Notes: generated from the sequence alone by a model not told the origin. Shown: positions 1-7,781, counted from the stretch's first letter. The stretch: DNA of 33,076 nucleotides from an uncultured Azospirillum sp. (GCA_902489795.1 CABUBU010000019.1:1-33076); one strand, 5' to 3'. Numbers and translations are program-made.

Positions 1-214
1 CTGCCGGACGAAAAACGGCAAAGTTTCAAACAAAAATTATTATCTGCAACTATTTAATTATCTTATTATCCAAAGAGAGAACCGGCAATGTTTGTTAAGG
101 CCGGTTTGTCGGCTCAAGCAAGTGCGGTTTTCATAAGATAAAAAACAGTGATAAGAAAAAAGACAGTGAACTTAGAATAAAAACAATTGTTAAACTCTTA
201 AAACCCTTTTTTAT
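1..214. other. Leader region upstream of first lipoprotein
   Basis: This A/T-rich stretch holds no convincing gene. It contains an imperfect hairpin around 82-111 (an accgg arm and a ccggt arm around an A/T-rich loop) without a following T run. The 35 bases before the first lipoprotein ATG are A/T-rich and contain no Shine-Dalgarno-like purine block. I could not pick a promoter with confidence. Confidence 0.5.
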
Positions 215-1432
215 ATGAAAACAAAAAGCTTATGGTTTGCAACGGCAGCAGCTGTCGTTCTTACCGGAATGACGATGATGACTTCGTGCAGCAAGGACGA
301 CTTTGAGCTGCCGGAAGTGATTGAAAGCGAAGTTTACGACGAAGGCCGTGCCGAAGAGGTCAAGGCGGAAGTCGGAACGGAAGGCACTAAACTGAGCTAC
401 GAGAGCTGGATCATGGTCCGGGGCATTACCCGCGCCAGCTTCGACAACAAAGTCTCGGTTACTCTCAACAATACTCTCAATACGGTTAATCAGGTAATTG
501 AAGTGACTTCTTGGCAGATGGGAGAAGAACGAACCGGTATCAGTTACAAAGAAGGAGACGTTCGTGAAGACGGCTTTGTCACCATAACTGATTCAATTCT
601 GGTTTATTCGGTAGCATTTGATAATTTCTCATTTAACTATGAGCTTGTTTATCAGGTGCCGGTTTATGACGACGGTGTTACCGAACAGCAGATGCCTTAT
701 CATCGTTATGAAAATATCGTTGATAAAGGCGGCAGTCTGACGGATCTTGATCCGCTGAATGACGGCGACTATGTTTATGCCCGTAAATTATATCAGCATG
801 TGATAGAGGTTACGTTTGGCGGCAAAGTTTATGAGGTTACGGCAAACATCACGCTTTTGCGCAGGTTAGGTTCAGCCGATGAACCGTACGTTGTTAAAAG
901 CCGCCTGATTTCTTACGGTGCCAGCGTAGTGAACGATGCCGTTTTGTCAATGCTGATTGTTGAGCAGACATGGTCTGACGGTCGTGTTGAGGAAAAGCAT
1001 TACAATGTGAATTTGAATGCTTATGTGATAGAAGAAGCATTGGATGAGATTTCCATTTCCGGCTATAAGAATGATCTTAAGATTTTAAATAGTGTGGTCG
1101 GAGAAGGAAAGCTTAGGCCCCGGTTGCAGGAAGACCGGTTTGTGACATCATTTACCTGTAAGCAGGAATATGTCGTAAATTATAATTATTTTACGATTTC
1201 CCTGATTTTGGCTCATGATGTGGCGACATACGACGACGGCGTTTCCACGTTTGAATTTCCGACTTTTGAGTTTGGAAAGATAACGGACGAAACGACGTTT
1301 ACCTTCAACAATTCTTCGCAGGACGAGCAGGGCGCATATGATGTGTATATTTTCAAGCATCATATCGTTGCCGAGTTTGACGAGCTGCGTCCCGAAGGAG
1401 AGGCGGTTACCAGTGTTGTCGTCAGAAAGTAA
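215..1432 (+). CDS. Predicted surface lipoprotein with two tandem repeat domains (paralogue A)
   Basis: The 405-residue product starts with a signal peptide (basic MKTK, hydrophobic residues 6-22) ending in a lipobox Met-Thr-Ser-Cys25, so it should be a lipid-anchored envelope protein. The residues after Cys25 are Ser-Lys-Asp-Asp, which resembles the Lys-(Asp/Glu)2 lipoprotein export signal of Bacteroidota surface lipoproteins. The mature part looks like two tandem beta-rich domains. Each has an aromatic-rich strand followed by a Tyr-Asp-Asp-Gly turn (Y151 and Y339), about 188 residues apart. It is clearly paralogous to the next gene, sharing the block with DSxxxY, Y(D/N)DG, LTDLD, (R)KL(Y/F)(Q/R)H and VVKS. 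No Shine-Dalgarno is visible; the ATG follows a cccttttttat tract. A strong terminator follows, so it is probably monocistronic. I recognise no catalytic residues, and its function is unknown. Confidence 0.85.
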   Translation: MKTKSLWFATAAAVVLTGMTMMTSCSKDDFELPEVIESEVYDEGRAEEVKAEVGTEGTKLSYESWIMVRGITRASFDNKVSVTLNNTLNTVNQVIEVTSWQMGEERTGISYKEGDVREDGFVTITDSILVYSVAFDNFSFNYELVYQVPVYDDGVTEQQMPYHRYENIVDKGGSLTDLDPLNDGDYVYARKLYQHVIEVTFGGKVYEVTANITLLRRLGSADEPYVVKSRLISYGASVVNDAVLSMLIVEQTWSDGRVEEKHYNVNLNAYVIEEALDEISISGYKNDLKILNSVVGEGKLRPRLQEDRFVTSFTCKQEYVVNYNYFTISLILAHDVATYDDGVSTFEFPTFEFGKITDETTFTFNNSSQDEQGAYDVYIFKHHIVAEFDELRPEGEAVTSVVVRK

Positions 1433-1451
1433 TGTTTCTGAAACTTGAAAA

Positions 1452-1484
1452 AACGCTGCATCGAAAAGATGCGGCGTTTTTTTT
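1452..1484 (+). terminator. Rho-independent terminator of lipoprotein A
   Basis: The stem aacgctgcatc / gatgcggcgtt (one T-G wobble) has a GAAAA-type loop and is followed by eight T residues. It begins 19 bases after the stop codon of lipoprotein A. Confidence 0.9.
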
Positions 1485-1515
1485 GTGTGCTGTTTTTTGT
1501 CAACGCGGTTTGAAT

Positions 1516-1543
1516 TTGACAAAAACGTGTTTCCGGGTATAAT
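1516..1543 (+). promoter_or_regulatory. Consensus sigma70 promoter for lipoprotein B
   Basis: A perfect -35 TTGACA (1516-1521) and a perfect -10 TATAAT (1538-1543) are separated by 16 bp, just downstream of the terminator of the previous gene. Transcription would start near 1550, giving a leader of about 100 nt before the ATG at 1652. Confidence 0.85.
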
Positions 1544-1651
1544 GAAAAACAGGTAAAAAATTATTGTGTCCGAATTGTCTGTTTTATTATTGACCGTGCC
1601 GGATGCTTTTTTACTTTTGAATTAAGATTAATCATTTAAAAATTCACATAT

Positions 1652-2866
1652 ATGAAAGCAAAAATTTTTCAACGGTTGATTATGCCGGTTATGTCGTTGT
1701 TCGCTTTAGCGGCCTGCGACCATGAGTTTGACGATTTTCACGGGCTCCCCTACTACAGCTATTTCCGCACCGGTTATTACGAATCGAGTTTTGCCGCGGA
1801 TTCTTCTTCTTCCGCCAAAACAGAGTTTGAATATCGCGTTTGGGCGGAAGCGGCAACCAAAATGCGGCGGGCGGAGATTACGCTTGAAGCTTCTTTGGAA
1901 AACGTAAACACCGAAGTCCGGGTCGAAAACTTCGTCTGCGGCGAAGGAAACGCCAGCATGGATTATCAGGCGGTCAACAGCCGGCGGGACCAGGATATTA
2001 CGGTTACCGACTCGCTGATGCTTTATCGTATCCGCTACGATAATTTTACGCTTGAATACCGAATGCCGTTTCAATCCGCGTTTTACAACGACGGAAAAAC
2101 GGCAGGACAGATGGCTTATCTGCGTTTTGCGCCGGAAGTTGTCGACAACGGTTACAAGCTGACTGATCTTGACAGCGAAACGATTGACGGCAAAGTGTTT
2201 ATGCGCAAGTTGTTCCGTCATTCGATTTCGGTTCGTTTCAACGGCCGGGATTATCAGGCGACGGCGACGGTTGTGCTGAAACGGCAGGCCGGTGCCGACG
2301 ATGAGGATTTTGTCGTTAAAAGCACGCTGCTGGATTCCGGCATCAGGGATCTTAAAAACGAAGGTAATCACGCATCTTATGTTTCATGGCTCAAAATCCG
2401 GCAGGATTTTGACAGCGGCAAAAAAGACACCGTGACTTTCGAGGTTCTGATGTACGGCAAGCTGAGTATGCAGCCGCTGACGGAAATGAACATTACCGGA
2501 ACCAAACTGGTTCGCGAAAGCGCCGGTTTTGACAAAAGCCGCGAACATGTGCAGACCGTTTTCCGCGACAAGTTCGTGGAAGCCTCCTATTATGAACGTT
2601 ATTTCGTCGTGCATTACAACTACGGTACGACGTCAACGCTTTTTCAGCATACGGAGGCGGTTTACAACGACGGTTTTACGGTGATTGACTTTCCCTTTAT
2701 CGCGTATACGGACATTAAGAACAACGGAGCGCTGCGACCGGTTTCTTCCGGAGAAGACGATCACGGCAGCTACGGCGAGTACGAGTTTGCCCAGTGGATC
2801 AGCGCAACATTCAAATCGTATACTCACAGCGAGAGAAACACGATCCGCGTGTTTGTGACCGAATAG
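1652..2866 (+). CDS. Predicted lipoprotein with two tandem repeat domains (paralogue B)
   Basis: The 404-residue product is nearly the same length as the preceding lipoprotein and aligns to it throughout the middle of the protein. The signal peptide ends in lipobox Leu-Ala-Ala-Cys22. The next residues (Asp-His-Glu-Phe-Asp-Asp) are strongly acidic; Asp at +2 would mean inner-membrane retention under the enterobacterial Lol rule, whereas an acidic stretch fits Bacteroidota-type surface export. The internal duplication is visible as Tyr-Asn-Asp-Gly turns at Y145 and Y338, each preceded by an aromatic strand. It has its own consensus promoter at 1516-1543 and its own terminator, so the two paralogues are separate transcription units. 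The ATG follows an A/T-rich leader with no Shine-Dalgarno. A secreted structural or adhesive role is possible, but nothing in the sequence identifies a ligand or an enzymatic activity. Confidence 0.85.
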   Translation: MKAKIFQRLIMPVMSLFALAACDHEFDDFHGLPYYSYFRTGYYESSFAADSSSSAKTEFEYRVWAEAATKMRRAEITLEASLENVNTEVRVENFVCGEGNASMDYQAVNSRRDQDITVTDSLMLYRIRYDNFTLEYRMPFQSAFYNDGKTAGQMAYLRFAPEVVDNGYKLTDLDSETIDGKVFMRKLFRHSISVRFNGRDYQATATVVLKRQAGADDEDFVVKSTLLDSGIRDLKNEGNHASYVSWLKIRQDFDSGKKDTVTFEVLMYGKLSMQPLTEMNITGTKLVRESAGFDKSREHVQTVFRDKFVEASYYERYFVVHYNYGTTSTLFQHTEAVYNDGFTVIDFPFIAYTDIKNNGALRPVSSGEDDHGSYGEYEFAQWISATFKSYTHSERNTIRVFVTE

Positions 2867-2886
2867 AAAATCCGGCTGAAAGAAAA

Positions 2887-2917
2887 ACATCTGTCCGTTA
2901 AGGGCAGACGTTTTTTT
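2887..2917 (+). terminator. Rho-independent terminator of lipoprotein B
   Basis: The stem acatctgtcc / gggcagacgt, with a five-base loop, is followed by seven T residues. It starts 21 bases after the stop codon of lipoprotein B. Confidence 0.88.
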
Positions 2918-2933
2918 GCATAATGACAAGTTA

Positions 2934-2970
2934 AAAAACTCCCGAAAATTCCGGGAGTTTTTTGTTTTTT
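2934..2970 (-). terminator. Terminator of the aminopeptidase gene (bidirectional shape)
   Basis: The stem aaaaaactcccg / cgggagtttttt is flanked by A and T runs, so it can work in both directions. It lies between the convergent lipoprotein B and aminopeptidase genes and is the natural end signal for the minus-strand gene. Confidence 0.85.
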
Positions 2971-2985
2971 TTGACCTTACGTTTT

Positions 2986-4098
2986 TCAGGGATTCAGATC
3001 CTGCAATTCAGGCAGAACGAAAAGTCCGTCCTTGCGGATCAGCACATCGTCAAACCAGATTTCGCCGCTGCCGTATTCCGGCGTTTGTATTTGCACCAGA
3101 TCCCAGTGAATGCCGGAACGGTTGCCGTTACAGGCGTTGCCGCAGAAGTTGCCGAGCGCCAGATGAACGGAACCGGAGATTTTTTCGTCAAACAACGTAT
3201 CACCGACGGCGCGGTTGATAAACGGATTGAGGCCGAAAGCAAATTCGCCGGTATAACGGGAGCCGGAATCGGTGTCGAGTATCTTTTGCAGATCGTCGAC
3301 ATAGTTGTCGGCGCCGGCCTCAACGGCTTTTCCGTTGCGGAAAGTCAGCGAAATGCCGGTAAACATCCGTCCGTTTTGCGGGCAAACGGTGTTGAATTTG
3401 ATTTTGCCGTTTACCGAATCGATAACCGGTGCGCTGTAGACTTCTCCGTCGGGAATGTTCCGCAAACCGTAACAGGCCGTAACCGGAATGTTTTTGATTG
3501 AAAAACTTAAATCGGTTTCGGGCGCGACAATCCGAACCTTGTCGGTTTTTTCCATCAGCTTTACCAGCGGCTGCATGGCGGTATACATCCGGCGATAATC
3601 CGTCAGACAGGCCGAAAAGTAAAAGTTTTTAAACTCTTCGGTCGACATGTTCGACTGAAACGCCATGACCGGGGTCGGATAACGCAAAAGGCACCATTTG
3701 GTTTTCGGAATGCGGATGTCGAAATGAACGGGCTTGGCGTACTGCCGGTGAAACATCGTGTTTTGTTCCATGCCCGGCACGGCGGCGTCGATCGGGTTGT
3801 CAACGCAGTGGATGCCGACATAGGCGTCCATTTGTTCCATAATCCGGGCATGCAGTTTTGCGTGTTCGCGGATTTGTCTCTCCGAGGCATTGCAGAGAAG
3901 CGCATTTCTGAGCAGCGTGTCGTTGTAATAATAGAACGGAACGGCGCCGAGTCTGATCGTTTCTTCAATCAAAACGGTTAAAAAATCGGTTGTCAGCGCG
4001 CCGGAAGTTTCGATGTAAATCTTTTCGCCGGGTTGCAGATAAACGGAGTTTTGCAAAACGTTTTGTGCCAGTTTTCTTAGACGATGGTCTTTTTCCAT
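2986..4098 (-). CDS. M29-family metalloaminopeptidase (AmpS/aminopeptidase T type)
   Basis: The 370-residue protein has the layout of peptidase family M29, cytosolic two-metal aminopeptidases that remove N-terminal residues from peptides. The expected metal-site residues are present: Glu219 (in NIPDGEV), Glu285 (in YTGEFA), His312 (in GSVHLALG), and His331 and Asp333 (in the HWD motif). The family is normally about 360-410 residues, so it looks complete. I chose the ATG at 4098 because the protein-like sequence begins there; the open frame continues 71 codons upstream, but that part is a low-complexity Ser/Phe/Pro translation of the purine-biased spacer. No Shine-Dalgarno precedes this ATG (the leader is A/T-rich), as in the two lipoproteins. 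It is a single gene, ended by the bidirectional terminator at 2934-2970. Confidence 0.9.
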   Translation of the reverse strand: MEKDHRLRKLAQNVLQNSVYLQPGEKIYIETSGALTTDFLTVLIEETIRLGAVPFYYYNDTLLRNALLCNASERQIREHAKLHARIMEQMDAYVGIHCVDNPIDAAVPGMEQNTMFHRQYAKPVHFDIRIPKTKWCLLRYPTPVMAFQSNMSTEEFKNFYFSACLTDYRRMYTAMQPLVKLMEKTDKVRIVAPETDLSFSIKNIPVTACYGLRNIPDGEVYSAPVIDSVNGKIKFNTVCPQNGRMFTGISLTFRNGKAVEAGADNYVDDLQKILDTDSGSRYTGEFAFGLNPFINRAVGDTLFDEKISGSVHLALGNFCGNACNGNRSGIHWDLVQIQTPEYGSGEIWFDDVLIRKDGLFVLPELQDLNP

Positions 4099-4164
4099 AT
4101 ACGAATAATTTTTTAGGGTTAATAATAGCTTTTGTTTTAAATATAGATTTTTTGGGACAAAACT

Positions 4165-4570
4165 CAAATTTTTTGTGCCGTCAGGGAAAGCGAAAGAGAA
4201 AAAGCGGGAGATAAAGTGAGCGGAAGGGGGGGGATAACGACGGGCGAAGGAAAAGCGGTAAAGATGTGACGAGAGCAGAGAAAGGAAAGGGGAAAAGCGA
4301 ATATGGTGCAAGCGGGAGGAATGCGGTGCGGCGGAGAAAAAGTGTGGTAAAAATGAGCGGTGGAAAGGTAGAGCGGAGCGGTCGAAAACGGTGACGGATA
4401 AGAGAAAGTTTTTGATAAAGATGGGAAGAAACGCCTGTTGCCGGATAAAAACGAAAGGAGTTGATCGGGGCGGAGAAAGAAGGAGATGACGGTACGAGGA
4501 GGAGAGGGAAAAGATGTGACAAGGGCAGAGGAGAAAAGGGGAGAAAGTCTGGCTGAGAACGGACAGGGAA
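4165..4570. repeat. Purine-biased spacer with degenerate 250-bp direct repeat
   Basis: The plus strand is overwhelmingly A and G for about 400 bp. A 20-base block occurs at 4261-4280 (aagatgtgacgagagcagag) and again with two changes at 4511-4530, both followed by further G/A-rich related sequence, giving a spacing of 250 bp. Open frames on the minus strand here translate into low-complexity Ser/Pro/Phe/Leu and look non-coding. The texture resembles the repeat field at the right end of the window. Confidence 0.6.
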
Positions 4571-4576
4571 AAAGAT

Positions 4577-4648
4577 ACCGTCCGGCGTAGCCGGTGGTTT
4601 TTCTCATACGCCTGAAAAAACTTATCTTACCGGCTATGCCCGGATGGT
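4577..4648. repeat. REP/BIME-like imperfect palindrome
   Basis: Two similar hairpin-forming arms, 4577-4595 (accgtccggcgtagccggt) and 4629-4648 (accggctatgcccggatggt), are inverted copies of each other about 33 bp apart. Each arm also contains a small internal CCGG-type hairpin. Inverted pairs of this kind are typical of REP/BIME elements or of the subterminal hairpins of IS200/IS605-type elements. No transposase is present nearby, so if mobile, this is a remnant. Confidence 0.5.
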
Positions 4649-5345
4649 GCGATTAATTCCGTCCGTACAAATATTATGTGGCTCATTATAAACGACTACC
4701 AGCTAACGCAAGTGGTATTAATCGTCCCGAAACTCAAACGCCCAGCCCGAAGTTACGCAAGCCTTACGGCCGGGCCGGTATGTCTGCATCTGCCTGCTTA
4801 CGCAGACGTTCGAATCATAAACGGGGCTGATTCGTAGTCGACTGACTTGCCTTCTTTTAGGCGGTTCCATATATACTTTGTGATTTTTTGAAGGTTTTCC
4901 CTGTTGTATCAACATAGTTACCTATGATGCCAAATTTGTCTGCCTCTGTATTCATATCCTGCATTTTTATATCGTTCGCCTTTCGGACGGGCAGTGATTT
5001 GAGATGCCGAATACTTTGCCGGCGGCATATGAATATGGCCTGAACACTTCCCCAGCTTTTATTATATTTTCCTCTTTCCCTGCACAATTCCCTAAATATA
5101 TCTCCTGTTTCCTGACGACATTCCCCGTTAAATGACTTTCTGTGATAGATGGCATTGGGAGGCGACTTGTGTGTCGTATTGTGTTTATGTTTGTTTGACT
5201 CCTTTGTTGTTTTCATTTTTGTAATTGCGAGGAATTATATTCAGACAAAGGCATTTTATTTCTCTGCGGCCGTAAGCTCTCTGTCCCCGGTTTTTCGGCG
5301 TGTGTAAAAAGAAACCTGCCGGCCCGGCCGGTCGTTTTCCTGTTG
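4649..5345. other. Gene-poor region with further hairpins
   Basis: This 700-bp stretch has no gene I can support. Near its left end are two more hairpins: 4692-4725 (taccag / tggta inside acga / tcgt) and about 4780-4810 (gtctgc / gcagac). The motif (t)acgca recurs in and around them. A 119-codon minus-strand open frame (5216-4857) has no ribosome-binding site and no recognisable domain. A GC-rich hairpin lies at about 5308-5338, shortly beyond the pgk terminator. The palindrome cluster could be the end of a decayed mobile element. Confidence 0.4.
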
Positions 5346-5376
5346 CAAAAAAAATCCGCCGTTTGGCGGATTTTCT
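5346..5376 (-). terminator. Terminator of pgk
   Basis: The perfect stem aaaatccgcc / ggcggatttt with a GTTT loop is followed, in the minus-strand direction, by a T run (A run at 5347-5354 on the plus strand). It lies about 20 bases past the pgk stop codon. Confidence 0.9.
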
Positions 5377-5395
5377 CTTAAAAAGCGTTTTTTGT

Positions 5396-6607
5396 TTATT
5401 TTTTCAAAACGACAACGCCCGGCAGTTCCTTTCCTTCCATCCATTCGAGGAAAGCGCCGCCGGCAGTCGAGATGTAGGAAAACTTATTGGCAACGCCGGC
5501 ATTTTCCAGCGCGGAAACGGTGTCGCCGCCGCCGGCCACGCTCATCAGCTTGCCGGCCGCCGTCAGTTCGGCCGCATGTTCGGCTACCTTGTTGGTGGCG
5601 TTGTCAAACGGCTTCATCTCAAACACGCCGAGAGGGCCGTTCCAGACCAGGGTTTTGCTTTCGTCCAGCTTGGCGTTGATTGCGGCGATCGTTTTTTCGC
5701 CGACGTCAAGCAGGCTCCAGCCTTCGGCTGGGATGTGTTCGAGGTCGACGGTCTTGTGTTCGGCGTGCGGTTTGAATTCGTTGGCGACAACAACGTCTGT
5801 CGGCAGTACGATTTCGCAGTTGTTGGCTTTGGCCGTGGCCATGATTTCTTTGGCCGTTTCCAGCATGTCCGGTTGTACCAGCGAGTTGTCTTCGTTTACG
5901 GTATCAATGCCGCTTGCTTTCATGAAGGTGTGAGCCATGCCGCCGGAAATGACCAGCTTGTCGACTTTTTTGACCAGGTTGTTTAAAAGGTCAAGCTTGG
6001 TCGAAACTTTGGAACCGCCGACGATAGCAATCAGCGGACGGGTGGGGTTGGACAGAGCGCCTTCCAGCGCTTTGACTTCTTCTTCCATCAAACGCCCCAT
6101 TGCGGCCGGTTTTTCTTTAGCCGCGGCAACCATCGAAGCATGGGCGCGGTGGGCAGTGGAGAAAGCGTCGGAAACATAAACGTCGGCCGGTGCAACCAAC
6201 TGTTTGGCGAAAGCTTCGTCGCCTTTTTTCTCTTCGTTGTAGAAGCGCAGGTTTTCCAAAAGCAGCACTTCGTCGTTGCTCATGGCTTTGACCGCGGCTT
6301 CCACTTTTTCGCCGATGCAGTCGTCAACGAAAACAACTTTTTTGCCGAGTGCTTTTTCCAGGTCGCCGACGATATGCGAAAGCGAGTTTTTCATGTCGCC
6401 TTTGCCTTCCGGCCGGCCGAAGTGGCTGATAACCACAACCTTGGCGCCTTTTTCCATCAGTTCTTTGACGGTCGGAACCGTGCGGTCGATGCGGGCGGTG
6501 TTGGTTACATGAAAGTTTTCGTCCATCGGAACGTTCAAGTCGGCGCGCAGCATGACGACTTTGCCGTGCAGATCGCCTAAATCATCCATTGTCTTGTATT
6601 CGGTCAT
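5396..6607 (-). CDS. pgk: Phosphoglycerate kinase
   Basis: This gene encodes the glycolytic/gluconeogenic enzyme that transfers the acyl phosphate of 1,3-bisphosphoglycerate to ADP. The 403-residue protein has the full family pattern: the N-terminal substrate site (RADLNVP, the SHFGRP block, LLENLRF), the hinge region (IVGGSKVSTK), and the C-terminal nucleotide site (WNGPLGVFE and GGGDTVSAL). I start it at 6607 (MTEYKTMDD), where an aggaa ribosome-binding site lies 6 bases upstream; 26 extra codons upstream are open but not family-like. It follows gap on the same strand after 96 bp, the usual gap-pgk order. A stable hairpin with a T run sits in that gap, so pgk may receive only part of the gap transcript. 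Confidence 0.97.
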   Translation of the reverse strand: MTEYKTMDDLGDLHGKVVMLRADLNVPMDENFHVTNTARIDRTVPTVKELMEKGAKVVVISHFGRPEGKGDMKNSLSHIVGDLEKALGKKVVFVDDCIGEKVEAAVKAMSNDEVLLLENLRFYNEEKKGDEAFAKQLVAPADVYVSDAFSTAHRAHASMVAAAKEKPAAMGRLMEEEVKALEGALSNPTRPLIAIVGGSKVSTKLDLLNNLVKKVDKLVISGGMAHTFMKASGIDTVNEDNSLVQPDMLETAKEIMATAKANNCEIVLPTDVVVANEFKPHAEHKTVDLEHIPAEGWSLLDVGEKTIAAINAKLDESKTLVWNGPLGVFEMKPFDNATNKVAEHAAELTAAGKLMSVAGGGDTVSALENAGVANKFSYISTAGGAFLEWMEGKELPGVVVLKK

Positions 6608-6633
6608 CGTTTTTCCTGTTGATTGGGATTTGA

Positions 6634-6694
6634 TAAAAAAATCCCCGCGTTTGTCCCTGCCGGTAAAAAGCGGACGGGGGAACAAAACGCGGGG
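6634..6694 (-). terminator. Terminator/attenuator-like hairpin between gap and pgk
   Basis: Read on the minus strand, a long stem (ccccgcgtttt and gttcc pairing with gggac and aaacgcgggg; plus-strand arms about 6643-6657 and 6678-6694) is followed by a seven-base T run (6634-6641). It begins 10 bases after the gap stop codon and ends before the pgk ribosome-binding site. It could end most gap transcripts, stabilise the gap mRNA, or both. Confidence 0.75.
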
Positions 6695-6703
6695 AGCATG
6701 GTT

Positions 6704-7711
6704 TTAGCCGTTGACTTTGGCCATGTGGGCAACCAGATCCAGAACTTTGTTGGAGTAGCCCCATTCGTTGTCATACCAGCTGACGACTTTGACGAAAGTC
6801 GGGGTCAGCTGAATGCCGGCCTTGGCGTCGAAGATGGAAGTGCGGGCGTCGCCGAGGAAGTCGGAAGATACGACCGCGTCTTCGGTATAACCCAGAATGC
6901 CCTTCAGTTCGCCTTCGGAAGCGTCTTTCATGGCTTTGCAGATTTCTTCGTAAGTGGCGGCTTTCTTCAGGTTGACTGTGAGGTCAACAACCGAAACGTC
7001 CAAAGTCGGAACGCGGAAAGACATGCCGGTCAGCTTGCCGTTCAACGACGGGATAACTTTGCCGACGGCCTTGGCGGCACCGGTCGACGACGGAATGATG
7101 TTGCCGGCGGCGGCACGTCCGCCTCTCCAGTCCTTAACCGACGGACCGTCAACGGTTTTCTGAGTGGCAGTGGTGGCGTGAACAGTGGTCATCAGGCCGT
7201 CTTCAATGCCGAAAACGTCATTTAAAACTTTGGCAATCGGAGCCAGGCAGTTGGTGGTGCAGGAAGCGTTCGATACGAACTGGGTTCCTTTGACGTAGGA
7301 ATCGGTGTTAACACCGCAGACAAACATCGGCGTGTCGTCTTTGGAAGGAGCGGACATAACCACATACTTCGCACCGGCGTCGATGTGACCCTGAGCTTTT
7401 TCCTTGGTCAGGAACAGACCTGTCGATTCAACGACGTATTCGGCACCGATTTCGCCCCATTTGAGATCTGCCGGGTTCTTTTCGGCCGTAACGCGGATGG
7501 CTTTGCCGTTGACGACCAGTTTGCCGTCTTTGACTTCGACGGTGCCGTCGAACTTGCCGTGCATGGTGTCGTAGCGCAGCATGTAAGCCATATATTCAAC
7601 ATCAATCAGGTCGTTGATGCCTACGATTTCGATATCGTCTCTTTTCTGGGCAGCACGGAAAACTAGGCGGCCGATGCGGCCGAATCCGTTAATACCGACG
7701 CGAATTGTCAT
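6704..7711 (-). CDS. gap: Glyceraldehyde-3-phosphate dehydrogenase, NAD-type
   Basis: The 335-residue enzyme oxidises glyceraldehyde-3-phosphate to 1,3-bisphosphoglycerate using NAD+, one step before Pgk. The sequence shows the Rossmann start VGINGFGRIGR (residues 5-15), Asp34 at the cofactor-selecting position (NAD rather than NADP preference), the active-site Cys151 in SNASCTTNC, catalytic His178 in TTVHATTATQ, and the C-terminal SWYDNEWGYSN motif. The start at 7711 has an aaggaagga ribosome-binding site; the open frame upstream of it (88 codons) is not GAPDH-like. A promoter and a 7-bp leader hairpin lie immediately upstream. Confidence 0.98.
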   Translation of the reverse strand: MTIRVGINGFGRIGRLVFRAAQKRDDIEIVGINDLIDVEYMAYMLRYDTMHGKFDGTVEVKDGKLVVNGKAIRVTAEKNPADLKWGEIGAEYVVESTGLFLTKEKAQGHIDAGAKYVVMSAPSKDDTPMFVCGVNTDSYVKGTQFVSNASCTTNCLAPIAKVLNDVFGIEDGLMTTVHATTATQKTVDGPSVKDWRGGRAAAGNIIPSSTGAAKAVGKVIPSLNGKLTGMSFRVPTLDVSVVDLTVNLKKAATYEEICKAMKDASEGELKGILGYTEDAVVSSDFLGDARTSIFDAKAGIQLTPTFVKVVSWYDNEWGYSNKVLDLVAHMAKVNG

Positions 7712-7741
7712 GTTATTATCCTTCCTTATTAAATAAACTGG

Positions 7742-7761
7742 TGTGCGGAACGCCCCGCACA
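7742..7761 (-). promoter_or_regulatory. Perfect hairpin in the gap 5' leader
   Basis: The seven-base perfect inverted repeat tgtgcgg / ccgcaca with a six-base loop lies between the proposed gap promoter and its ribosome-binding site. It could be an mRNA-stabilising stem or a dimeric-repressor site. The sequence does not decide which. Confidence 0.5.
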
Positions 7762-7781
7762 GGCATGAATTTTTCGTGCTT

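Noticed and set aside
215..4098. Contig from a Bacteroidota genome joined by mis-assembly
   Set aside because: Leaders and the lipoprotein A signal look Bacteroidota-like, but the perfect sigma70 promoter and the same leader type at 15345-16170 inside an alphaproteobacterial block make a chimera unnecessary. It is not fully excluded without read data.
4164..4607. 147-codon minus-strand open frame rich in Ser, Pro, Phe and Leu
   Set aside because: Its composition follows directly from the purine-biased plus strand, and it has no domain and no convincing start signal. It overlaps the palindrome at 4577.
4799..4850. tRNA-like T-arm sequence (gttcgaatca)
   Set aside because: No acceptor stem, anticodon arm or D arm can be folded around it.
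4857..5216. 119-codon minus-strand open frame
   Set aside because: There is no ribosome-binding site, no recognisable motif and an unusual composition. It could be a decayed gene or part of an element, but I cannot support it as coding.
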